Positions 1 to 5,440 of a stretch of 7,879 nt of DNA are shown piece by piece. The first letter of the stretch is position 1. Every line of letters starts with the position of its first letter. The translations under genes and the position numbers were made by a program. This DNA is from CAZIOH01 sp964540815. Its GTDB lineage: Bacteria > Myxococcota_A > Polyangia > Fen-1088. The stretch is taken from assembly GCA_964540815.1 (NCBI GenBank), contig CAZIOH010000153.1, positions 1 through 7,879 on the forward strand. Reading direction: 5' to 3'. A model generated the notes under the pieces. The model saw only the letters and a list, made by a program, of their open reading frames with translations, searched no databases and was not told the DNA's origin.

Positions 1-79
1 AACATTCTAAGTCGGCGACATTCATGTAGCGGCCGATTTCGGCCGTGCTATCTGGAGCTTCGAAAGGGGAGCCCCTGGG

Positions 80-376
80 TTGAATTTCCTATGCTCCGAC
101 GTGCGCACGCGGATCCTCGATGACAGCCTGGAGATCGTCATCGAAGACGACGGTCCGGGAATCGCCTCGGAGTTCGTGCCGATGTTGTTTCAGCGTTACA
201 GCCGCGCACCACACGGCAACCGTGAGATCGGAGGCACGGGACTCGGCCTGCTCATCGTGCGCGAGATCGTCGAGGCCCACGGGGGACGGGTCGGGGTCAA
301 CAGCGTATCGGGCCGGGGGAGCCGATTCTGGCTTCGCTTGCCTGTGTTGCCAGGCGAGGGATCGATCTCCGTGTGA
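80..376 (+). pseudogene. Sensor histidine kinase remnant (HATPase_c tail only)
   Basis: This is the C-terminal part of a histidine-kinase ATP-binding (HATPase_c) domain. Visible motifs, counted from the TTG at 80, are the G1 box EDDGPGI (residues 22-28), an F-box-like MLFQRYSR (35-42) and the G2 box GGTGLGL (51-57), followed by the usual closing strand RGSRFWLRLP. The N box (Asn/His/Glu helix that binds Mg-ATP), the phospho-acceptor His (DHp) domain and any sensor domain are absent. Upstream, the same frame runs back only to a TAA at 8-10, and the residues encoded by 11-79 do not look like a kinase; neither of the other two forward frames supplies the missing part. The 98-residue product could not work as a kinase alone. 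I read it as a truncated leftover of a two-component gene, or a gene broken by a rearrangement or assembly junction near base 100. A free-standing ATP-binding protein is less likely because the N box is missing. The TTG start is only nominal. Confidence 0.6.
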
Positions 377-380
377 TCGC

Positions 381-397
381 GTCCGGCGCGACCGGAC
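381..397 (+). terminator. Short GC hairpin just after the kinase remnant
   Basis: A perfect 6-bp inverted repeat (gtccgg / ccggac) with a 5-base loop lies 5 bases after the kinase remnant's stop codon. Only two T's follow, so it is not a canonical intrinsic terminator. It could be a weak or Rho-assisted stop, or chance in GC-rich DNA. Confidence 0.2.
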
Positions 398-487
398 TTC
401 GTGGGTGACACGGCGATTGAATCACTTCCTTCCGTCCAATCGACGTCAAACCATGTGTCGACCCCGGCGGGCTCGCCGGCATCGACG

Positions 488-493
488 AGGAGG
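488..493 (+). promoter_or_regulatory. Strong Shine-Dalgarno (AGGAGG) selecting the TTG at 502
   Basis: A consensus AGGAGG sits 8 bases before a TTG codon at 502. The first in-frame ATG, at 517, is 23 bases away, which is too far for good initiation. The site therefore favours the non-ATG start of the Gly/Thr-rich secreted protein. Confidence 0.6.
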
Positions 494-501
494 AATCACC
501 A

Positions 502-972
502 TTGAACCCGAACATCATGAAGAAGGCATTGCTCGGCGGACTGCTCGCGCTCGGACTCTCGACCTCGGCGGTCGGCTTCGCCCAATCGGGCAGCGGGAGT
601 GGCACCGGAGTCGGAACAGGGACAGGAACGGGAACGGGAACAGGGACAGGGACCAGCGCGTATCCGGGAACGAACTCCCAGACCGGCAGCGACACGACGG
701 GAACCACCATGGGTCGCGATCGCAGCACGGACCGAAGCGGCGGCTCGACCACCGGTGGCAAAGACGTGGGGAGCTTTGGAGCTGGAAGCCTCGGGACCGG
801 CGGCGCGAGCGGCGGATCCGGTGGCGGCCTACAAGGGCACGGGGGCGGGATCCGGCAGCGAACCGGGGACGGGAACAGGAACGTCGTCGCCGTAGCCAGG
901 TCGCAGTCGAATCGGGCCGTCAGGCCGGACGGCCACGGTTCGACCGGCGCGGCAGGCTCTCCGGTCGAATGA
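502..972 (+). CDS. Small secreted Gly/Thr/Ser-rich low-complexity protein (probably frameshifted)
   Basis: I do not recognise a family. The N-terminus is a clear Sec signal peptide: basic MKK at residues 6-8, then a hydrophobic stretch, with likely cleavage after the Ala of VGFA or slightly later. The mature part is low-complexity Gly/Ser/Thr, with a (Gly-Thr)7 run at about residues 38-51 and little hydrophobic or catalytic character, so it may be an exported structural, surface or matrix-like protein. The TTG start is supported by an AGGAGG at 488-493; ATG 517 is the alternative. As read straight through, the product has 156 residues, but after about residue 108 the composition turns to Arg/Gln/Val and loses the Gly-Thr character. 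The +1 frame from about 830 restores it (Tyr-Lys-Gly-Thr-Gly-Ala..., then Gly-Thr-Gly-Thr-Gly-Thr-Ser-Ser-Pro) and stops at 893-895. The intended protein is therefore probably about 130 residues with an indel near 800-840, either real or a sequencing error. It is not obviously linked to the redox operon 480 bases downstream. Confidence 0.6.
   Translation: MNPNIMKKALLGGLLALGLSTSAVGFAQSGSGSGTGVGTGTGTGTGTGTGTSAYPGTNSQTGSDTTGTTMGRDRSTDRSGGSTTGGKDVGSFGAGSLGTGGASGGSGGGLQGHGGGIRQRTGDGNRNVVAVARSQSNRAVRPDGHGSTGAAGSPVE
613..654 (+). repeat. Hexanucleotide tandem repeat encoding (Gly-Thr)7
   Basis: Seven consecutive GGN-ACN units encode seven Gly-Thr dipeptides with slightly varied third bases (aca, aca, acg, acg, aca, aca, acc). 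The tract continues imperfectly upstream (Gly-Thr-Gly-Val at 601-612). Near-identical 6-base units could allow slippage, which would change length in 2-residue steps without shifting frame. Confidence 0.85.
866..883 (+). repeat. Second Gly-Thr repeat, in the +1 frame relative to 502
   Basis: Three GGN-ACN units encode Gly-Thr-Gly-Thr-Gly-Thr, but only in the frame that ends at the TAG at 893-895. In the frame of the annotated gene the same bases give Gly-Asp-Gly-Asn-Arg-Asn. The repeat therefore appears to belong to the same low-complexity protein but is displaced by one base. Confidence 0.7.
915..934 (+). terminator. GC hairpin 20 bases after the +1-frame stop
   Basis: A perfect 7-bp stem (ggccgtc / gacggcc) closes a 6-base loop. 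It lies inside the gene if that ends at 972, but just downstream if the true end is the TAG at 893-895, where a terminator would be expected. No U-run follows, so at most it is a weak or factor-dependent terminator. Confidence 0.25.
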
Positions 973-1126
973 CAAAAAGCAAAGGTGGCGCCATGGGTCC
1001 CGAGCGCGCACCCTCTCACCAATGGCAAAGACATGGGTTCCAAAGAATGACCTCAAGTTTGCGAAGGCTTTTGCCAGGGCGATGCGTCCTCTCATCTCTC
1101 CGAGGAGCGGCCGTCGCCAGAATACC

Positions 1127-1145
1127 CGTCCGCGTTGAGCGGACG
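1127..1145. other. Perfect 7-bp hairpin in the intergenic region
   Basis: An inverted repeat cgtccgc / gcggacg has a 5-base loop (gttga). No T-run follows on the + strand. It matches the hairpin at 381-397 in its inner gtccg...cggac arms and loop size. It may be a weak transcription stop or a protein-binding dyad; function is unknown. Confidence 0.35.
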
Positions 1146-1271
1146 ACGATGACGGAGTAGCAGCCCGATCGGGTGGGCGGGCCTGATGACGTGGCGCGGG
1201 CGCGGCGGCGGGGCCTACCGAGAAGCGTGACCAACAACGCAGGGTGGTGGCGGGCATCTCTCGGTTTGTGG

Positions 1272-1352
1272 CGTCGCGTGCGCTTTGTCGGCCGTCGCGT
1301 GCTCCACGTGCATGGCCCGCCACGTCGGTCGCACGTTTTGCGCTTTGTTCGG
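1272..1352. repeat. Short imperfect direct repeats upstream of the redox operon
   Basis: The 10-mer cgtcgcgtgc occurs at 1272-1281 and again at 1293-1302. A second pair, tgcgctttgtcgg (1279-1291) and tgcgctttgttcgg (1339-1352), differs by one inserted T and is spaced 60 bases apart. These may be regulator-binding repeats or a decayed duplication. The position 100-180 bases before the first operon gene is compatible with an upstream control region, but nothing more can be claimed. Confidence 0.4.
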
Positions 1353-1451
1353 ATGCCTACGCACTTCGCGCGGGATGTGGGTGGCGCACGCCCCTGAAGA
1401 CCACGGAATCGGGGGTCAATCTTGGGCATGCCTATTGCTGACGTCGGGGCC

Positions 1452-2087
1452 ATGCATCCCACTAGAATCGATTTTCCGACGAGCAGGGCTCTATTATGGA
1501 CCGCAGCCGTGACCGCGGTCGCGGTGACCCTGGCCTTCCCAGCGCCCGCGCGGGCAGCCGAGCCCACAGGTACCATCACCGGCCAGGTCTCCACCAAGGC
1601 GCCGAAATTGCGCGCTGGCGTGGTCGTGTTTCTGGACAAGGTTCCTGGCAGCTTCAGGCCGCCGGCCCGGCCGGTCGTGATGGATCAGCAGGGCATGAAG
1701 TTTGCGCCGCACATCCTTGCGGTTCAGAAGGGGCAGACGGTCCTCTTCAACAACCACGACGCCGTCAGGCACAACATCTTCAGTCCGGACAACGAGAAGT
1801 ACAACCTCGGCACCTGGGGCCAAGGCGAGTCCAAGCCGCACACCTTCGGCACCGTGGGCGTCTACCACCAGCTCTGCAACGTTCATCCCGAGATGGGCGC
1901 GGTGATCGTGGTCCTCGAGAATCCCTTTTTTGGTGTGACCGGCGAGGATGGGACCTTTCAGATTCCGAATGTTCCGCCGGGGAAGTACACCCTCAAGACC
2001 TGGAGCGAGAAGCTGCCCGAGCGCTCCGAGACCGTCACGGTGACGGCCGGAGCCCCGACCAATGTGCACCTGGAGCTGGTGAGATAG
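1452..2087 (+). CDS. Secreted amicyanin-like cupredoxin with carboxypeptidase-regulatory-like domain
   Basis: This is a periplasmic type-1 copper protein, probably a mobile or tethered electron carrier. From ATG 1452 a signal peptide runs to the Ala-Arg-Ala site near residue 35. The cupredoxin domain spans about residues 75-158. Likely copper ligands are His107 (in VRHNIF) and the loop CNVHPEM, giving Cys142, His145 and Met148. The Cys-x2-His-x2-Met spacing is the short ligand loop known from amicyanin. Residues ~159-211 (GVTGEDGTFQIPNVPPGKYT and beyond) form a CarboxypepD_reg/Cna-B-like beta-sandwich, and residues ~38-63 (GTITGQVS...VVVFLDK) add another sandwich-like strand set. The domain order matches the family often labelled methylamine-utilisation or plastocyanin-like protein in genomes, but there are no methylamine genes here. 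The start is uncertain: TTG 1422 and ATG 1428 are in frame, and 1452 is preferred because it gives a compact signal peptide. It is the first gene of the operon, ending 2 bases before the cytochrome-porin gene, so it plausibly passes electrons between that protein and the bc complex. Confidence 0.85.
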   Translation: MHPTRIDFPTSRALLWTAAVTAVAVTLAFPAPARAAEPTGTITGQVSTKAPKLRAGVVVFLDKVPGSFRPPARPVVMDQQGMKFAPHILAVQKGQTVLFNNHDAVRHNIFSPDNEKYNLGTWGQGESKPHTFGTVGVYHQLCNVHPEMGAVIVVLENPFFGVTGEDGTFQIPNVPPGKYTLKTWSEKLPERSETVTVTAGAPTNVHLELVR

Positions 2088-2089
2088 TC

Positions 2090-3451
2090 ATGCGCGCCTC
2101 GCTCATCGGTTGCCTCTTGGTCGTGGCGGTGGTGCTCCTGCCAGCCGCGCCCGCCCAGGCGATTCCTGCCTTCGCGCGCAAGTACGGCACCAGTTGCCAG
2201 ACCTGCCACGTCGTCTACCCGAAGCTCACGCCCTTCGGTGAGGCCTTCCGGCGCAACGGGTTCAAGTTTCCTGGACGCGACGAGGACTACATCAAACAGG
2301 AGATGGTGCCGCTCGGACAGGACGCCTATCGCTCGGTCTTCCCCAATGCGGTTTGGCCCGGGGTGGTCCCGACCAGCCCTCCGCTGGCGCTGGGGTTCAA
2401 TGGTTTCGTCGGATTTCATCCGGACAAGAGCTCGGCCGCCGCCCAGGCGGACAACGGATCACGCCTGACCCTCGGCAGCTTGATCGAAGAGGCCCACCTC
2501 TGGGCGGGAGGATCCTTCAGCGAGCACATCTCGTACTTCGGAGAGCTGACCTTCGCCGATGGCGGGGCCGAGATCGAACACGCCGAGCTGCACTTCAATG
2601 ACCTGGTGTCGGCGCAGCACCTGGTCAACGTCTACGTCGGGAAGGGAGCACCGACCCTCACCAGCTTCGGCGCGCATTCGAGCTACATCGCCGACGCCAT
2701 CATGCCCACCCTTTCGGTGACGGCGCTCTACGGCACGGCGTCGGGGTCTTTCAACGTCCTCGGGCAATACAACCTGGTGGAGGTGAACGGGATGGCCAAC
2801 GGGCGGTTCATCTACAGCGTTGGCGCCACGTCCGGGGAGAACATCGACGCGCGGACGGCAGAGAACGTCCACGGCCACCTCGGATTCAAGCTGGGAGGCA
2901 TGCGCCTCGACGGCGAGGGCGACACCACCGGAAACGCTGAGAAGCCGTGGGCCGAGACCGCGCTCACGGTCGATGTCTTTGGCTACCACTCGGTCTCACG
3001 CTACACGAACGCCGGTCTGATGATGGACCTCAGCGACCGCGCCAACGTGCTCGGGGCCAACGCGCGGGGAACCGGTGGTTCCTTCGAGATCAATGCAGGC
3101 GTCTATCAAGAGTGGCACGATCACGCGACCGCGACCGGAGGCGCCGTGAAGGCGCTGGCCGAGTACGAAGAGCTGTCGTACATCGTGTTCCCCTGGCTGG
3201 TCCCGGCGGTGCGCCTCGAGTGGGCAAGCCTGTTGCCGGACGGTGGGTCGCGCATCACCGACCTCAAGATCCTTGCCGGCGCCGCCGCGCTCGTACGACC
3301 GAACTTGAAGCTCACCCTGGTGGGGCAGGTCGAGCACGCCGACGGCGCGCCCGAAGGGGGGTGGGGGGCCGCGGGAGGCTCCGCCGCGCCCACCGCGGCC
3401 TCGGTCACTGAGCTCGAGAGCATCCAGCTCGGCGTGGCCTTTGCCTTTTGA
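2090..3451 (+). CDS. Outer-membrane monoheme cytochrome c-porin fusion (Cyc2-like architecture)
   Basis: The 453-residue product has a signal peptide (1-24, ending Ala-Gln-Ala), then a single c-type heme motif CQTCH (Cys36, Cys39, His40) in the context FARKYGTSCQTCH...YPKLTPFGEAFRRNGF. The remaining ~390 residues alternate polar and hydrophobic positions with many Gly/Tyr/Phe/Trp, and the chain ends VAFAF. A terminal Phe after alternating hydrophobics is the usual outer-membrane beta-barrel insertion signal. A short heme-binding N-terminus fused to a porin-like barrel, in about 400-450 residues, is the architecture described for Cyc2, the outer-membrane iron oxidase of neutrophilic and acidophilic Fe(II) oxidisers. 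Whether this protein is a true Cyc2 or a separate family with the same design cannot be decided by eye. The expected job is moving electrons across the outer membrane. The ATG at 2090 is 2 bases after the cupredoxin stop, with a GGTGAG ribosome site at 2078-2083. The frame stays open upstream to 1496, but that part is a shadow of the cupredoxin gene. Confidence 0.82.
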   Translation: MRASLIGCLLVVAVVLLPAAPAQAIPAFARKYGTSCQTCHVVYPKLTPFGEAFRRNGFKFPGRDEDYIKQEMVPLGQDAYRSVFPNAVWPGVVPTSPPLALGFNGFVGFHPDKSSAAAQADNGSRLTLGSLIEEAHLWAGGSFSEHISYFGELTFADGGAEIEHAELHFNDLVSAQHLVNVYVGKGAPTLTSFGAHSSYIADAIMPTLSVTALYGTASGSFNVLGQYNLVEVNGMANGRFIYSVGATSGENIDARTAENVHGHLGFKLGGMRLDGEGDTTGNAEKPWAETALTVDVFGYHSVSRYTNAGLMMDLSDRANVLGANARGTGGSFEINAGVYQEWHDHATATGGAVKALAEYEELSYIVFPWLVPAVRLEWASLLPDGGSRITDLKILAGAAALVRPNLKLTLVGQVEHADGAPEGGWGAAGGSAAPTAASVTELESIQLGVAFAF

Positions 3452-5432
3452 TCACCGGGGCCCGGCCACCGTGCCCGGCGCGGGCGTCGACGGGGGGCGG
3501 AGCTCCGGTCCACCGGAGGCGGCTTCTTGGTGGGCCAGCCACGATCCGCAAAACCTCGACTACTACGCCGGCAACGTTCCGTGCCGCACCGCCTGTCCGG
3601 TCGGCACCAATGCGGGTGGCTACGTGGCCCTCGTCGCGACCGGACACGATGAAGAAGCCTATGCCCTCGCCCGAGGACCGAACCCATTCGCCTCGGTGTG
3701 CGGCCGCGTCTGCGCCCATCCGTGTGAAGCCGCCTGTCGGCGCGGAGCCATCGACGCCCCGGTTCACATCCGCGCGCTGAAGCGGGTCCTCGGGGAGAGG
3801 CTCGGGGTGGAGAGCGGGCGCTCGTTCGAGGACATCCTCGAGGTCGTGGACCGGCCCCGGCCCCCGGTCGAAACGGCACACGCCGGCCGCATCGCGATCG
3901 TGGGTGCGGGCCCGGCCGGGCTGGCGTGCGCGCACGATCTCGCGCTCATGGGCCACGCGGTCGTGGTGTTCGATGCGGCGCCCATCGCGGGCGGGATGAT
4001 GCGGCTCGGGATCCCCGACTACCGGCTCCCACGCGCCCAGCTCGAGCGGGAGATCGCGTTCATCCGCTGGCTCGGCGTCGAGATTCGTCTCGGGGTCCGC
4101 ATCGGCGACGACCAGACGTCCTCCTGCACCTTCGCTGCGCTGACCCGCGAGTTCGACGCGGTCTTCCTGGCTCCGGGCTGCCCCAAGGGACGGGCCCTCC
4201 AGATCCCGGGCGCGGACTTGCAGGGCGTGCTGACGGCGATCGATCTGCTGGCGCGGGTCAACCTGGGACAGCCGATCGAGGTGGGCCGACGGGTGGTGGT
4301 GGTCGGCGGCGGGAACGTGGCCTTCGATGCCGCGCGCTCGGCGCGGCGGTTCGGCGGGACCTCTCAGCCGGACGAGGCTTCGCACAACCTCGCGATCGAC
4401 GCCGCCATGGTCGCCTCCCGCATCATGGGGCGCGAGGTGACGCTGGTTGCCCTCGAGTCGCGCGCCGAGATGCCCGCAGATCCCAGCGAGATCGCCGAGG
4501 GCGCCGAGGAGGGCGTGCGGCTCTTCAACCGGCGCGGCCCCAAGGAGGTGGTCGGCGTCGACGGGCACGTGACAGCCCTGCGCACCATCGACGTCGCCCG
4601 GGTCTTCGACGAGGCGGGGCGCTTCGCGCCCACCTTCACCCCGGGCAGCGAGAAGGACATCCCGTGCGATACCGTGATCCTCGCGGTCGGACAGGCGGCG
4701 GATCTCTCCTTCCTCGGATCCGAGCACGGGATCGCGACCTCGCCGCGCAACCTCATCACGGTCGATCCGGTCACGCTGGCCACAACCCGAGCGCGCGTGT
4801 TCGCCGGGGGCGACATCGCCTTCGGCCCGCGCATCGTGATCTCCGCCGTCGCCGACGGACGGCGCGCCGCCCGCTCCATCGATACGCTGCTCACCGGCCG
4901 CACCGATGCCCCGGTGCGCCACCGCCTCCGCGTCTTCTCGACCTTCGGCTACGATCATCCCTTCGCGGCCGGTGACTACGAGACCCGTCCGCGCGGACGG
5001 TTGCCCTCGATTCCAGTGGAGCGCCGAGCCGCGGGCACCGAGGTCGAGCGGGTCCTCACGGACGCAGAGGCCAGGGCGGAGGGCAGCCGGTGCCTGCACT
5101 GCTGGGTCAACACGGTCTTCGACTCGTCGCGCATGAATGGCAGCCAGTGCATCGAATGCGGCGGGTGCGTGGACGTGTGTCCCGAGCAGTGCATCGATCT
5201 GGTCTCGTTGCGCCGGATAGGCCTCGAGGCGGGGGCGCGGTCGTTGCGCCTGCCGGACGGTCGACCGTTCCCGCTGCCCGGGGAGCCCGGAGCGGCGCTG
5301 CTGAAGGACGAGACCGCCTGCATCCGGTGCGGCCTTTGCGCCCGACGTTGTCCGGTCGGTCTCATCACCATGCAGGCGCTCTACCGGGAGGACGAAGCCC
5401 CCTCCCTGCGCCTGGCGGACACGGCCTTCTGA
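3441..5432 (+). CDS. GltD-like FAD/NAD(P) oxidoreductase with N-terminal Fe-S and C-terminal 2x[4Fe-4S] ferredoxin domains
   Basis: This cytoplasmic flavoprotein has 663 residues and no signal peptide. (1) Residues ~45-105 are the Fe-S domain of GltD/dihydropyrimidine dehydrogenase type, with Cys48, Cys52 and the C-x3-C-x3-C-x3-C set Cys87/91/95/99. (2) The FAD Rossmann motif VGAGPAG is at 154-160, followed by the GltD signature GGMMRLGIPDYRLPRAQLER from 184. (3) The NAD(P) Rossmann motif VVVVGGGNVAFDAA is at 285-298. (4) The second FAD contact VFAGGDIAFGP is at 453-463. (5) A Cys551/Cys554 pair (RCLHC) precedes two [4Fe-4S] sites: Cys570/573/576/580 and Cys627/630/633/637. After the second Rossmann strand the family's NADPH-binding Arg pair is replaced by Leu-Glu (338-339), hinting at NADH. 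Lying directly before the Rieske and cytochrome b genes, it is probably a cytoplasmic-side module of the bc complex, linking NAD(P)H to quinone or cytochrome b. NAD(P)-oxidoreductase-like subunits are also reported beside anammox bc complexes. The start is uncertain: TTG 3441 overlaps the porin gene by 11 bases, and GTG 3471 is the alternative. Confidence 0.88.
   Translation: MPFDHRGPATVPGAGVDGGRSSGPPEAASWWASHDPQNLDYYAGNVPCRTACPVGTNAGGYVALVATGHDEEAYALARGPNPFASVCGRVCAHPCEAACRRGAIDAPVHIRALKRVLGERLGVESGRSFEDILEVVDRPRPPVETAHAGRIAIVGAGPAGLACAHDLALMGHAVVVFDAAPIAGGMMRLGIPDYRLPRAQLEREIAFIRWLGVEIRLGVRIGDDQTSSCTFAALTREFDAVFLAPGCPKGRALQIPGADLQGVLTAIDLLARVNLGQPIEVGRRVVVVGGGNVAFDAARSARRFGGTSQPDEASHNLAIDAAMVASRIMGREVTLVALESRAEMPADPSEIAEGAEEGVRLFNRRGPKEVVGVDGHVTALRTIDVARVFDEAGRFAPTFTPGSEKDIPCDTVILAVGQAADLSFLGSEHGIATSPRNLITVDPVTLATTRARVFAGGDIAFGPRIVISAVADGRRAARSIDTLLTGRTDAPVRHRLRVFSTFGYDHPFAAGDYETRPRGRLPSIPVERRAAGTEVERVLTDAEARAEGSRCLHCWVNTVFDSSRMNGSQCIECGGCVDVCPEQCIDLVSLRRIGLEAGARSLRLPDGRPFPLPGEPGAALLKDETACIRCGLCARRCPVGLITMQALYREDEAPSLRLADTAF
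4314..4430 (+). repeat. Internal 24-residue duplication of the NAD(P)-binding helix in the GltD-like protein
   Basis: Residues 292-306 (NVAFDAARSARRFGG) and 316-330 (NLAIDAAMVASRIMG) align without gaps: N, A, D, A, A, A, R and G are identical and several other positions are conservative. The matching DNA lies at 4314-4358 and 4386-4430. The copy occupies an extra ~25-residue segment where typical GltD proteins, as I recall them, go straight from this helix into the next beta strand. The nucleotide identity looks eroded, so if it is a duplication it is old. Confidence 0.5.
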
Positions 5433-5436
5433 GGAG
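5431..5436 (+). promoter_or_regulatory. Ribosome-binding site of the Rieske gene
   Basis: GAGGAG starts within the TGA stop codon of the flavoprotein gene (5430-5432) and lies 4 bases before ATG 5441. It fixes the Rieske start and indicates translation from the same transcript. Confidence 0.6.
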
Positions 5437-5440
5437 AAAC

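Larger units (their letters stand above)
973..1451. other. Intergenic region with no convincing gene
   Basis: About 480 bases separate the Gly/Thr-rich protein from the redox operon. Open frames on both strands here give Arg/Ala/Ser-rich products with no recognisable domain, no good ribosome site and no conserved motif, so I treat them as GC-driven shadows. The region holds a 7-bp hairpin at 1127-1145 and short imperfect direct repeats at 1272-1352. The operon promoter should lie in its right half, but I cannot pick out a confident -35/-10 pair. No tRNA or recognisable riboswitch is visible. Confidence 0.5.

Noticed and set aside
613..654. Possible CRISPR or other repeat array
   Set aside because: The 6-base units without spacers are a coding Gly-Thr microsatellite, not a repeat-spacer array.
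297..1043. Minus-strand frame with a long (Val-Pro)n run
   Set aside because: The Val-Pro run is the reverse complement of the Gly-Thr hexamer repeat; there is no signal peptide or recognisable domain, and the rest is Pro/Arg/Ser-rich.
120..1160. 346-codon + frame overlapping the kinase remnant and the Gly/Thr-rich gene
   Set aside because: The Arg/Ser-rich product has no domain and spans two better-supported frames and an intergenic hairpin.
1438..1468. Possible promoter, ctgacg (1438-1443) and tagaat (1463-1468)
   Set aside because: The spacer is 19 bases, the -35 match is poor, and it overlaps the preferred start codon of the cupredoxin; too weak to annotate.
1285..1512. Short + frame containing a CSTCM motif resembling a heme site
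   Set aside because: It is CxxCM rather than CxxCH, there is no signal peptide, ribosome site or other conserved feature, and the frame runs into the cupredoxin start.
1496..2089. Upstream extension of the cytochrome-porin reading frame to an ATG at 1496
   Set aside because: It overlaps the cupredoxin gene, whose frame is clearly conserved; the extension is Arg/Gly-rich and would bury the signal peptide starting at 2090.
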